IMG/VR virus record: IMGVR_UViG_3300040781_000079
Coordinates: 1-26,228 of that record
DNA: 26,228 nucleotides
Origin: a virus
Strand: one strand, 5' to 3'
This document shows positions 14,501 to 21,394 of this stretch, in pieces. Within the stretch, counting starts at the first letter, position 1. Every line of letters starts with the position of its first letter. The notes under the pieces were generated by a model. It did no database searches and had not been told where the DNA came from. It saw nothing but the letters and a program-made list of their open reading frames with translations. Made by a program: the position numbers and the translations under genes.

Positions 14501-14952
14501 TCCACTCTGGTGGTGCTGGTTGAGTTGGGATCATCAAATCTGGCCAGGATGTGTGGTTGTGCTGGTTGGAACACCAACTTGCTGTCACCACGGTAGATGT
14601 CATTTACTGTCCAGACATCATTGTCGTTATACTCGGATATAACGATACAATATGCCATGGTTTTGTTGCTGTTTTTAATTTCAGCATCCGTGATGATACC
14701 ACCAGTGTAGTTGCGTCCATACATTCTGGGCACTTTGTTGTCTGTGCCTGGTGGTAATTGAATCTTGACACCTGGGTCACGCCCATTAGCATCAGGTGGA
14801 TCAAATACACCCAAGAGTTTTGCTGTTGCGGCACCCAAGCCTGTAGCGACAACACCCACTGCTATGTTGAACAGGGTTACACTGCCTGCGATTGTGCCTG
14901 CTGTGGCAATGGCTCCAACTATGGATCCAGCGATTGCGGTGAATACGGCCAT
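11506..14952 (-). CDS. J-like tail tip / host-specificity protein
   Basis: A 1148-residue tail tip protein. Residues 5-47 are a Gly/Ala-rich hydrophobic segment. Residues about 60-490 contain the tail-hub core of lambda gpJ-type proteins (VPRMYGRNYTGG, DLSNSLNDPANVLLDYLTND, the WFTFNNKTGQFGVV region). Residues about 500-660 are beta-rich. At 680-805 there are four copies of a 23-residue coiled-coil repeat ending TxxTVT[IL]P. At 815-1000 a run of ten-residue ITAxxIxAGT repeats gives a beta-helical or trimeric shaft. A terminal domain closes the protein (1030-1148). It probably forms the tail tip that recognises the host, with the fibre proteins attached. The order of genes after the tape measure fits lambda-like phages. 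Confidence 0.88.
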   Translation of the reverse strand: MAVFTAIAGSIVGAIATAGTIAGSVTLFNIAVGVVATGLGAATAKLLGVFDPPDANGRDPGVKIQLPPGTDNKVPRMYGRNYTGGIITDAEIKNSNKTMAYCIVISEYNDNDVWTVNDIYRGDSKLVFQPAQPHILARFDDPNSTSTTRVDGKMRVRVYAGGSEASNQIFPSTGTAQAAYSVFNNWTSANTMEDLVFAIVELDYEPEEQLTGLGAITFDLSNSLNDPANVLLDYLTNDRYGAGLSSDQVDSVSLTALAGYANQQVDYLDASNTTQQHNRYQVDGALSMFDTAKANINKICQAAGCWFTFNNKTGQFGVVVNRQATQAEKDAAYEFTDHNIVSSLAITSTELFSLYNGLEVEYASVNQRDQTDVYYAEVGAAIRNPNEPDNVLNYRLDMVNDKTRVAQLANIDLNQSRISTVVELSADFSSMVIDVGDVVKLTSALYGFNETLFRVMRTEEQEDADGAITMKFALLQYDDDVYGDIITQEDLPVLDSGVSNWWAINGMTTPQVGNVVVVDDPTGTTANVHSPSSGAVIGTLPIADARDDYGSVFSDDSVFIAIPITPSIGTTFNLAKVVLINESSNTVAPVVYTQAPTTSVDSGSYFTDAQPFIFVIDTYDFSANTQFRMEISMEDTFTGVASLKYITGTFGINPQNMVDPGTDIPDGTIGEVKLDTPLQDKLNNTAANLNVLDGDLANLELDLANLDTELTALTSNVNTLETVTIPNLNADLANAENDINTLETVTLPALQGDLDDAENAITTLNTVTIPGLDSNISDTQNAITTLNTVTLPDLQSNLDALDTELTNSFPITTTQITDGAITTAKIAANQVTALQIAAGTITAQQIQAGTITAAEIATGTITADKIDANVFNAITINANSITTRELATDAVRANNILAGQITASKIATNAITATKIQTGAVTAAKITSGAITTDKIGANQVTANEIATGTITATQIQAGSITGDRLAANTITANQIGANQITANELGVGELITSSAQVGDAVILEASIGDAQVSTLKIQDQAVTIPQSVSGTLNGTTAGSAGQTVTTLSFSWTGEAPSAITIQGSVSARGIADNQYAYATLTTNKGSIDIQEVQIAMFEAAQTYTLPVFAEITGALTSPVTVTLRARKAVGSAAPIYEYNLTGLGTKK

Positions 14953-14953
14953 G

Positions 14954-15415
14954 TTATTTTATCCCTGTCTTGATATAGTTTGTTTCAACCGGCGTCCAGC
15001 CTCTGCCCACCAGGTCTATGGCAGGTGAGTTGGCCAGCATGGTCATGGTGTAACCCTGAATCTTTTTGTTGACAATCAGCATCTTGGCTCTCTTGCAGTA
15101 TTCACGGAACAGTCTGGCACCTGCTGTGGTGTCACGATACTCAGGCTTGACCCACCATGCCATCTCTTGCAAAGTTTGTCGATGTGGCATCCAGACATCA
15201 GGAACTATTTGTGCTATAAGCATGCCTGCTAGTTCATGACCTGAGTCTGCTACCAACACGTATCCCGATTTCTGAATGTTCAACAGGGTGCGGTTCACAT
15301 GGTCTGGATCATGGTCTGCGTTGCTGTGCACTGTGGTGGGTGTGGCGTTGCCGAACTCCACCAGCATGCGGGTTACTTCATGATAGTCTGTAAATGTTGC
15401 GTTTCTGATCTTCAT
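14954..15415 (-). CDS. GNAT-family N-acetyltransferase within the tail operon
   Basis: A 153-residue protein with the GNAT fold outline. The N-terminal MKIRNATFTDYHEVTRML is a typical first strand and helix. GYVLVADSGHELAGMLIAQI is the central hairpin. WWVKPEYRDTTAGARLFREY (about 87-106) is the acetyl-CoA-binding segment, with a modified R/Q-x-x-G-x-G/A loop (DTTAGA). The end is a short terminal strand. GNAT genes are found in tail operons of several siphophages, and the substrate is unknown. Start and stop are tightly coupled to the neighbouring tail genes, so it is a resident gene rather than a recent insertion. Confidence 0.8.
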   Translation of the reverse strand: MKIRNATFTDYHEVTRMLVEFGNATPTTVHSNADHDPDHVNRTLLNIQKSGYVLVADSGHELAGMLIAQIVPDVWMPHRQTLQEMAWWVKPEYRDTTAGARLFREYCKRAKMLIVNKKIQGYTMTMLANSPAIDLVGRGWTPVETNYIKTGIK

Positions 15416-16053
15416 CGTAGTTGTGACAGGCGCCCAGCTCGGCCACCGCCACCTCCTCCATATCCGGTTCCACCACTAAACTCTCGTCCGAAGTCGAAGG
15501 TGGTGTTCTGCAAATCTTTTACTCTGTCGAAACTGATATCGTCTGGATAGAACTCACGTCTGTCTGTGCCGTTGGTTCTCTGTCCACGAACTCTGTTCTC
15601 CAATACTGTGTTGATGCTTGCACAGGTGATCCCAATGTTGTTCACCAGGTCACCTGACAGGAAATCTGTTTCCTCACTGATGCTGAAGTTGGTGATCACA
15701 CCAGTGTAACGCAAATAACTGTTGGCTACCTCCAGCGTGTCCTTGTCGAAAAACACTCTGCGTATCTTGATTGTGCCGCCTTTGATCTGTGTGCCCAGGA
15801 CTTGATCCATGTAGTTCTGGTTGCTGGGGATGCCACTCAGGGCCACCTGGATATCGCCGTTAGTGGTGCGGATATCGTCTTGCAGACTGCTCACACTCAA
15901 CAGACTGCCTTGCTCTGTGTAAACATTGCCTTCCAGTTCAATGGGTCCATATGCTGTGCTGATGTAGTATACGTTGCCATCCAGATCCAAATCAATAAAC
16001 ACTGCGCTGGATATGGATACTGTGTCAACTACTTCTGGTATCATGGTGCTCAT
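15412..16053 (-). CDS. Tail protein upstream of the tail tip
   Basis: A 213-residue beta-rich protein. The core (IDLDLDGNVYYISTAYGPIE, EQGSLLSVSSLQDDI, IQVALSGIPSNQNYMDQVLG, KIRRVFFDKDT) matches the style of distal tail or tail-assembly proteins that precede gpJ in marine siphoviruses. The C-terminus is Gly-rich and basic (YGGGGGGRAGR), perhaps an assembly tail. Its start overlaps the gene before it (ATGA) and its stop overlaps the GNAT gene. A more precise family name is not justified from inspection. Confidence 0.7.
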   Translation of the reverse strand: MSTMIPEVVDTVSISSAVFIDLDLDGNVYYISTAYGPIELEGNVYTEQGSLLSVSSLQDDIRTTNGDIQVALSGIPSNQNYMDQVLGTQIKGGTIKIRRVFFDKDTLEVANSYLRYTGVITNFSISEETDFLSGDLVNNIGITCASINTVLENRVRGQRTNGTDRREFYPDDISFDRVKDLQNTTFDFGREFSGGTGYGGGGGGRAGRLSQLR

Positions 16054-16712
16054 GGGCCAATCACCTCTGCGAACACGAAATCGCCACTAAACTCCAATCT
16101 GTCATAGGGCACCACATTGTATGAAGGACGGTTGGTCATGACCACACGCCAGGTGACTTCTGGGCCCACGAATATACCGTTGCCTGCCAGAGTGTATGCT
16201 GGCTGTGTGATAAAGGGTCGGTTGATGGGCACATTGACTGTGGTGCCGGTGCCGCGTGTTACTTGTTCAGTTACTGTGTAAGGATACAGATAGTTGCCTG
16301 CTGGCTGGATATAGTCACCTGGCTCAAACACAATATCCGAACTCACATCACCTGCCACCAGGCTCATGTTTGCAACTATCGTGGTTGCATTTGCACTGTC
16401 TATGGTGATCTGATCCAGTTGGTTGCCTGACAATGTGCCCTGATAGTCAGTGATGTAACTCAAGCCGGGGTTGCTGCCACCAATGTTGATGACTTGTGTC
16501 TCCACACGGTCCACTCTGTCCAGTTCTTCTACCAGTGCACGGTTGGTTGAATATTTCAATCCAGGATGCATGGTAACACTCATGACCCAGGGCACCTGGT
16601 TGGCCACACTGCTGATGCGGATCTCGCCACTACGGCTCACTGTCTGTCCTGATAGTTTTTTGCGCTCTATCCGGATGCTCATGGCGTTGTCAATTATGGT
16701 TTGTAAACTCAT
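16050..16712 (-). CDS. Tail protein directly downstream of the tape measure
   Basis: A 220-residue protein, mostly beta. It has an ERKKLSGQTVSRSGEIRISS segment near the N-terminus, an acidic mid-section with a TQVINIGGSNPGLSYI motif, and a C-terminal YDRLEFSGDFVFAEVIGP. Position right after the tape measure gene matches distal tail or minor tail proteins (lambda M/L region). I cannot identify the exact equivalent. The gene is coupled to the next by a 4-bp overlap. Confidence 0.7.
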   Translation of the reverse strand: MSLQTIIDNAMSIRIERKKLSGQTVSRSGEIRISSVANQVPWVMSVTMHPGLKYSTNRALVEELDRVDRVETQVINIGGSNPGLSYITDYQGTLSGNQLDQITIDSANATTIVANMSLVAGDVSSDIVFEPGDYIQPAGNYLYPYTVTEQVTRGTGTTVNVPINRPFITQPAYTLAGNGIFVGPEVTWRVVMTNRPSYNVVPYDRLEFSGDFVFAEVIGP

Positions 16713-16718
16713 GTTTTA

Positions 16719-18602
16719 TTACCTTGGTTGTCTTCTGGCGCCTTGCTGTGTTACTGCATACAGGAACTCAGGATCTCTTGCCAACAGTTGTTGGAAACTT
16801 CTGGCATCAGTTGCGTTGATGTTGTATGTGACGTTGGTTGTTCCACCACCAGCACCCATGCCCATGGCTTCATTGGGTATGATGGTGCCTGATCCTCTGG
16901 GCATGAACAGTTCTGGGCCACGCTCACCCACAATGTAAGGCTTGTTTGCACCAACTGGGCCACCGTCTGCTCGGAAACCCAGCATACCCAACCCTTTCTG
17001 TAGTAGTCCAGTTGTTCCGCCACCCACTGCGCTAGGGCCACCACCAAACAGTGCCAGGAACATCTTGTTTGCTTGGAGTTTCACGAACTCAGTGATGAGT
17101 GTGCGGAACAGGTCCTTGAAGGATAGTTTTCCTGTTTCCACGAAGTTCATGATGCTGTCAGTAAAGCTGTTACTCATTTTACCGAACAGATTCTCACCGA
17201 AGTTTGTCATGTCTGTGACGTTTTTCTTGAAGTTATCGGTGGCATTTGCCCAGCCATCTGTGAACTCTTGTGAGCTACTCTTTTGGTTAGTTTCCTCGCT
17301 CTTGCCCAGGGTAGTGTCGTCAGTGATAACACCGGCTGTTTCTTGTGCCACTTTCTTGGCTTGCTCAGTTTGAGCCATGGCTTCATCAACCAGTGCCATG
17401 ACGTTGCGCACTGCACCTTCCAGAGGGCCAATTGCTGCTATCTGGGTGTCATCAGTAAAGAAGTCCATGATGCTTGATAACTTATCCTTGACTTTTTCTG
17501 GTGTGAGTTCACCATAGTCCACATTGTTGATGAGATCAATATCCACACCTGGAATTCTGTTGACTTGCTCGATGGCTCCATTCAGGATGTCAATAGCACC
17601 GTTTGCCACATTTTCAATCATGTTGAGCGCTTTGTTGGCTATCTCTACAATGAAGTCGAATGCACCGATGATCAAACCCACCAATAACTTACCTCTGCCG
17701 CCCAGCATCATGAAGCCTAGTAGACCCAAGGCCTTGAGTTCAGGTGGCAGGGCGTTAAAGAACTTGACGATGTTGTTCACGCCTTTAATAGCCACGTTGA
17801 ACACAGGTGTCATGATGTCTGCCAATGCTGCGAATCCAATTAATAAGCCACGGATGCTGTTAAACAGGTTTTCACCTAGTTGTGCTGCCAGTTCGCCAAT
17901 GCTGCTGCTTGATGCATCAAATCGCTCTATAATAGCATTAATGGATGCAGTGATTCTGGGGTTGAATGCTTCAGCGAATGCTGTATTCAGGTTGAACAGT
18001 CTGTCACTCAACTGACTCAAGGCACCTGTTAGGGTGGTGTTGAGCTGATCCGCGGCTCCTTTGTTGGCAGCGGCGAACTCCAGTAACTTGCGTTGTGTTT
18101 CCTCTACACTATAACTGACACCTGCCTCAAATCCAGCCATGGCCAATACACCACGCTCACGGAACAGGTCTGCGGCACCAGCACCGGCACTGAATGCTCT
18201 TTGCATTTGTAGTGCTGTGGTCTGGAAGTCCAGTCCTGCGATTGTGGCTATGTCGGCTACTGCTTGAAGGTTGTTTTCCAGATCACCAAACGTGTCCGAT
18301 ATAGGCACGATGCTACTCAAACCATTTGCTATTTCATCAAGACTGAATGGCAACTTGGTTGCTGCTTCTCGAGCAAGATCCAATGCGCGAGCACCACGCT
18401 CAGCATCACCAGCTAGGAAGTTCAGGCGGATACGAAGATCTTCAACACTGCGCCCTGCTTGGACTGCTTTGTTGAGTCCTGCTATAGCACCCACTGCCGC
18501 GACGATCTTGGTGGCGAATCCTGCGAGACTTCTGCCTGCGTTGCCTAATCCTCTTTCAAACTGTCTGCTGTCTAACCCTAGCGCCATGGATATATCTGCC
18601 AC
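16719..18602 (-). CDS. Tail tape measure protein
   Basis: A 627-residue protein that starts at a GTG (18602) with AAGGAG 7 nt upstream. It is helical and Ala-rich through residue 250. The middle (about 245-345) is hydrophobic, with LLGFMMLGGRGKLLVGLIIG. The C-terminus has the lambda-type tape measure signature FRADGGPVGANKPYIVGERG (543-562), then GSGTIIPNEAM. It sets tail length and is scaffolded by the chaperone pair encoded upstream. By the usual 0.15 nm per residue rule the tail would be roughly 90-95 nm. Confidence 0.92.
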   Translation of the reverse strand: MADISMALGLDSRQFERGLGNAGRSLAGFATKIVAAVGAIAGLNKAVQAGRSVEDLRIRLNFLAGDAERGARALDLAREAATKLPFSLDEIANGLSSIVPISDTFGDLENNLQAVADIATIAGLDFQTTALQMQRAFSAGAGAADLFRERGVLAMAGFEAGVSYSVEETQRKLLEFAAANKGAADQLNTTLTGALSQLSDRLFNLNTAFAEAFNPRITASINAIIERFDASSSSIGELAAQLGENLFNSIRGLLIGFAALADIMTPVFNVAIKGVNNIVKFFNALPPELKALGLLGFMMLGGRGKLLVGLIIGAFDFIVEIANKALNMIENVANGAIDILNGAIEQVNRIPGVDIDLINNVDYGELTPEKVKDKLSSIMDFFTDDTQIAAIGPLEGAVRNVMALVDEAMAQTEQAKKVAQETAGVITDDTTLGKSEETNQKSSSQEFTDGWANATDNFKKNVTDMTNFGENLFGKMSNSFTDSIMNFVETGKLSFKDLFRTLITEFVKLQANKMFLALFGGGPSAVGGGTTGLLQKGLGMLGFRADGGPVGANKPYIVGERGPELFMPRGSGTIIPNEAMGMGAGGGTTNVTYNINATDARSFQQLLARDPEFLYAVTQQGARRQPR

Positions 18603-18612
18603 GGTGATCTCC

Positions 18613-18972
18613 TTATATTCGGTCTATTTTGATAGCCAATTTCTTTGCGTATTTGCCCAAGGCATCCCGTGTGGGCTTACTCATGCCATCTGGTGCCTGT
18701 CTACTCCATCCTGTATCCAATCTCTGAGCATATGGATAGTTTGCGTGTATCTGTTGCTTTTGTGACTTTAATTTAGTTCTGCGTCGAGCGTTACCACTCT
18801 TAATGGGTGTTTCTTTCACGAACACCTTGTGTGCTTGACGGATGATATGATCAGGAACTTTTTCCAGTTCATCGAACTTTTTGCGGGCACCTGCACGAAC
18901 TGTCACACGAGCACCGCGTCCACCTGCTCTGGTTAGACTTGCTAATCCTCTTGCTAATACTCCTAATGCCAT
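18613..18972 (-). CDS. HK97 gp10-like tail/neck protein
   Basis: A 119-residue, strongly basic protein. The pattern KSGNARRRTKLKSQKQQIHA, then NYPYAQRLDTGWSRQAPDGM, matches HK97 gp10-like proteins, where the YA-x-x-L-[ED]-G-x-S-x-QAP-x-GM element is typical. Such proteins act in head-tail joining or tail completion. Here it lies between the tail chaperones and the tape measure, not before the major tail gene where gp10 homologues are often found. AAGGA precedes the ATG. Confidence 0.75.
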   Translation of the reverse strand: MALGVLARGLASLTRAGGRGARVTVRAGARKKFDELEKVPDHIIRQAHKVFVKETPIKSGNARRRTKLKSQKQQIHANYPYAQRLDTGWSRQAPDGMSKPTRDALGKYAKKLAIKIDRI

Positions 18973-18973
18973 A

Positions 18974-19219
18974 CTATTCCTTTTTCACTGACTCCAATGC
19001 TTGTTCCAGTTCTTCTTGGCGTATGTTGGGGGTCTTGTTTTCACGTTGATCCTCAACATATTTCCTGTAACTCAACACTGCATCATGAATCAATAGATCC
19101 TGTGTTGTAGCGGTTGCCAACACCTCACTGGGCAATTTGCCGAATGTCTCAGCCATGCTGTGGATCACCACCATCATGCCCAGTTCAGGTGAGTCGTCAC
19201 GAATCTCAGCATTTGTTAC
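18974..19219 (-). CDS. Tail assembly chaperone, T-domain read by -1 frameshift (GT)
   Basis: This frame is open from the slippery site (19219) and encodes 14 residues (VTNAEIRDDSPELG) before the first in-frame ATG (19177), then 67 more. The content (MAETFGKLPSEVLATATTQD, then VLSYRKYVEDQREN) fits the second domain of lambda GT-type chaperones. No ribosome binding site stands before the ATG at 19177. Fusion to the upstream G-like product by -1 frameshifting gives a protein of 179 residues that would recruit the tail tube protein to the tape measure. Confidence 0.8.
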   Translation of the reverse strand, partial: VTNAEIRDDSPELGMMVVIHSMAETFGKLPSEVLATATTQDLLIHDAVLSYRKYVEDQRENKTPNIRQEELEQALESVKKE

Positions 19220-19512
19220 TTTCCCAGTGTTTCAGTTACCTTGTTCATGGCCATGAGCATAACATCTGCTGGTAGCGTCATGCCGTCCTTGCACACAGGG
19301 TTAGCGTCTTTGTCCAGGATTGCTTCTTCCATGAACGCGACAATTTTTCCGTATTCTGTTTCCTTTGCTGTAGCCAGTTCCACGAATCTATCCAGTGGCT
19401 GACGATCCCAGACGTAGAAGTCCAAGCTGTCACCGTATTTCTCAGTGATCTCTTTTTCATTAAGAGTTATTTTTACTAGTTGTGGCTTTGCTGCCAGTTG
19501 AGTGATTTCCAT
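19216..19512 (-). CDS. Tail assembly chaperone (G-like)
   Basis: A 98-residue protein (MEITQLAAKPQLVKITLNEK, then DFYVWDRQPLDRFVELATAK) with the composition and position of lambda gpG-type chaperones, between the major tail protein and the tape measure. TTGGAG is well placed before the ATG. The last codons are CTG GGA AAG TAA and contain the heptamer GGGAAAG in the correct phase for a -1 slip, giving the longer GT product. The G form usually coats the tape measure during tail assembly and is absent from virions. Confidence 0.85.
   Translation of the reverse strand: MEITQLAAKPQLVKITLNEKEITEKYGDSLDFYVWDRQPLDRFVELATAKETEYGKIVAFMEEAILDKDANPVCKDGMTLPADVMLMAMNKVTETLGK
19219..19225 (-). promoter_or_regulatory. 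-1 programmed ribosomal frameshift site GGGAAAG
   Basis: On the minus strand G GGA AAG is in the zero frame and is followed directly by the TAA stop. It is the same heptamer used in lambda G/GT. The -1 frame is open from here to the end of the T-domain at 18974. Confidence 0.85.
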
Positions 19513-19513
19513 T

Positions 19514-19690
19514 TTAGTTCTCCAATTCTCGTTTCTTCATTTCCTGTATCGCGGTTGCCGCGAACTTCAGGCGGTTTTGCGCTTTTTCTGTATCCCGTCT
19601 TGCACAGGATATTTCATTGTTTGCTTTGGCAATCTCTGCCTCAAGCGTCTGGATGATCTCCAGGTCCTTCTTGTGACTCCATATCTGCAC
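19514..19690 (-). CDS. Small coiled-coil protein in the tail operon
   Basis: A 58-residue protein if it starts at the GTG at 19690, which has AGGAG six nt upstream. A TTG at 19705 would add five residues. The sequence is a single charged helix with heptad spacing (KKDLEIIQTLEAEIAKANNE, then AQNRLKFAATAIQEMKKREL). It overlaps the end of the preceding gene by about 50 bp in another frame. It sits two bases before the G-like chaperone gene and may assist tail assembly. Function unknown. Confidence 0.6.
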   Translation of the reverse strand: MQIWSHKKDLEIIQTLEAEIAKANNEISCARRDTEKAQNRLKFAATAIQEMKKRELEN

Positions 19691-19877
19691 GGTGCTCTCC
19701 TGCAAGTTCTATATCCATTTGGGCCAAGATAGGCGTAACATCAGTTTCCACACCATCCAGTGTGATTACTGGTGTGCCCTCATGATTGTATTTACCTGTC
19801 CATGTAATCACACCTGTTGTAGGGCATGATTCTGTCCTGTCTTGGATAATACGATTTATTTTGGGTGTTATCTTCAT
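19641..19877 (-). CDS. Small protein of unknown function after the major tail gene
   Basis: A 78-residue acidic protein. CPTTGVITWTGKYNHEGTPV (18-37) recalls the first part of phage HNH endonucleases (TGCW-x-WTG...GYG), but no HNH motif follows, so this could be a remnant or a chance likeness. The C-terminus (EHRADMESQEGPGDHPDA) is disordered and acidic. GGAG lies 7 nt before the ATG. It is separated from the major tail gene by a stable hairpin (19900-19917). Confidence 0.6.
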   Translation of the reverse strand: MKITPKINRIIQDRTESCPTTGVITWTGKYNHEGTPVITLDGVETDVTPILAQMDIELAGEHRADMESQEGPGDHPDA

Positions 19878-19899
19878 GTCATACTCCAGTGGTAGAACA

Positions 19900-19917
19900 C
19901 CGGGAGTTGCCTCCCGG
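19900..19917 (-). terminator. Stable hairpin after the major tail protein gene
   Basis: Minus strand CCGGGAG (19917-19911), GCAA tetraloop (GNRA type), CTCCCGG (19906-19900). It lies 14 bp after the stop of the major tail protein gene and is followed by TGTTCTACC, not a strong U-tract. It probably stabilises or partly terminates the mRNA of highly expressed upstream genes, lowering expression of the chaperone genes. Confidence 0.65.
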
Positions 19918-19931
19918 GTCTTGTGTAGTTT

Positions 19932-20414
19932 TTAGGCTACGGTGCCGCTGACGTAGTTACCCACGACTTCGATTGTCACAGGTGATACCCACACTGGTGA
20001 GTCAGGGTTAACTGTGGGTGCAAGAGCACTCAGATAACCTGATCCTTCAATGTAGTTGTCGCCTGAACTTGAACCTTCCCAATACATGCGGAAATATACA
20101 AGCTCTTTGTCGTTGGTGATATCGAAGATGCCTGCTGTTGAGCCTTCTCCTGTAAAGAACGTAGTAGGATCCAACACCATGGTCATGTTGACACTGTTGG
20201 TGCTTGGAGTGGTTACCACAAACTCAGATAGGGCGTCCAGCTGCTTCCATCGGAACAATCCAGGTGTAGCGTTTACAGTGATTTCCTGTAGTGCAGGAAC
20301 ACTCATAACGTTGGCTGTATCGGCCATGGCAGCATTGGCATCTGCGAAGGTTCCACTGGCATTAATGTCCACTTGGACGAAGTTACCCGCTGTTGCGGTG
20401 TTAATAAAGGCCAT
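19932..20414 (-). CDS. Major tail tube protein
   Basis: A 160-residue protein that is mainly beta with Thr- and Ser-rich loops (MAFINTATAGNFVQVDINAS, TVNATPGLFRWKQLDAL, ELVYFRMYWEGSSSGDN, IEVVGNYVSGTVA). The length, the final strand and the position between the tail terminator-type gene and the chaperones fit a siphovirus tail tube subunit. AGGAGAG precedes the ATG. The hairpin just downstream fits a highly expressed gene. Confidence 0.82.
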   Translation of the reverse strand: MAFINTATAGNFVQVDINASGTFADANAAMADTANVMSVPALQEITVNATPGLFRWKQLDALSEFVVTTPSTNSVNMTMVLDPTTFFTGEGSTAGIFDITNDKELVYFRMYWEGSSSGDNYIEGSGYLSALAPTVNPDSPVWVSPVTIEVVGNYVSGTVA

Positions 20415-20426
20415 TTTGGTCTCTCC

Positions 20427-20822
20427 TTATTGGACCGCTGTGAACCCATACTCGAAGGTATAAGTCTTGCGGTCATCTTGGTTTTCACTGCTAGTGATCA
20501 ATTCTGTATCGAACTGATCAGGCACAATGGATCGCGCTGCGTTCATGGCACTTAATATGGCGGCCATGTCTGCAGGCTGATTTTTAGCATCCACGGTTAG
20601 ATACGCAAATACTGTGGTTGTCACTTGATAAACATCGTTACCATCAAGAGTGCGGTGCAACTGAACCACTTCAGTGTCTTCCTGGTCGAAATAAACAGTT
20701 CTCATGTTTTTCTCATATAACGGTGTTTCTCCCGTTATCCAGGGCAACTCTGAACTGGTCTTAACGCTGGTTGATGCCAGCGAAGTTGTCACCGCGTTCA
20801 ATAGGGTAGTGCGAATGCTCAT
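20427..20822 (-). CDS. Putative tail terminator / neck protein
   Basis: A 131-residue protein (MSIRTTLLNAVTTSLAS, then YLTVDAKNQPADMAAILSAM, TELITSSENQDDRKTYTFEY) with the alpha/beta pattern seen in tail terminator proteins (lambda gpU-like). The start overlaps the connector gene by 4 bp (ATGA). The position directly upstream of the major tail gene supports a tail terminator function, while the sequence match itself is only general. Confidence 0.65.
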   Translation of the reverse strand: MSIRTTLLNAVTTSLASTSVKTSSELPWITGETPLYEKNMRTVYFDQEDTEVVQLHRTLDGNDVYQVTTTVFAYLTVDAKNQPADMAAILSAMNAARSIVPDQFDTELITSSENQDDRKTYTFEYGFTAVQ

Positions 20823-21379
20823 CTGGTTCTCACCACACTTCTGCGTCCACGTGTGCGCCGGGTCCGACTAAACGTAACCTTGCGCTCGTCTAGATCAACG
20901 GCACCTGAGTCATCAAGATCATACCAATCCATCATGGCCAGCAACTCTTCGAACAGGTCTGTGAACTTGCTCTCGAAATACTGGATCTTCTGGACCTCGG
21001 AACTCTCAGGATTCCCGAAATCGGCTATCTTGGGGTATACATACTCTTTCAGAGTGTAGTATGCGCAGAGATCCGTGAAGTCACTCTGCCTGCCCAGGAT
21101 CAGATCAGGATTGAACTCTGGAATGTTGTTGATGGTGTTGTAACCACTATCAGTGTATCCCAGGTATCCTCTCCATTGACTGCTTGCCCGGATTTTCTGT
21201 GAAATTCTCTGGGTTGCTTTCGCTGCCAGATCCTCTACATACTCATCCAGGGTTGCAGGATTCTCCGGGGCATCCGAGAAGTTAATCTCGTTTGCCTCGA
21301 AGACTCTCTGGTCCTTGTCACGCACATCATCTGCTTCCGCATAGCTTGTGACGCTACCATTGACTGTAATGAATGCCAT
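20819..21379 (-). CDS. Head-tail connector (adaptor) protein
   Basis: A 186-residue protein, helical in the middle (LDEYVEDLAAKATQRISQKI, then FTDLCAYYTLKEYVYPKIAD and KIQYFESKFTDLFEELLAMM), with a basic C-terminal tail (TFSRTRRTRGRRSVVRTR). The length, the helical bundle and the location directly after the capsid gene suit the adaptor that docks on the portal (HK97 gp6 or SPP1 gp15 role). GGGAG precedes the ATG. The Arg-rich tail may contact DNA in the neck channel. Confidence 0.72.
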   Translation of the reverse strand: MAFITVNGSVTSYAEADDVRDKDQRVFEANEINFSDAPENPATLDEYVEDLAAKATQRISQKIRASSQWRGYLGYTDSGYNTINNIPEFNPDLILGRQSDFTDLCAYYTLKEYVYPKIADFGNPESSEVQKIQYFESKFTDLFEELLAMMDWYDLDDSGAVDLDERKVTFSRTRRTRGRRSVVRTR

Positions 21380-21394
21380 TAGCCAATACTCCCT

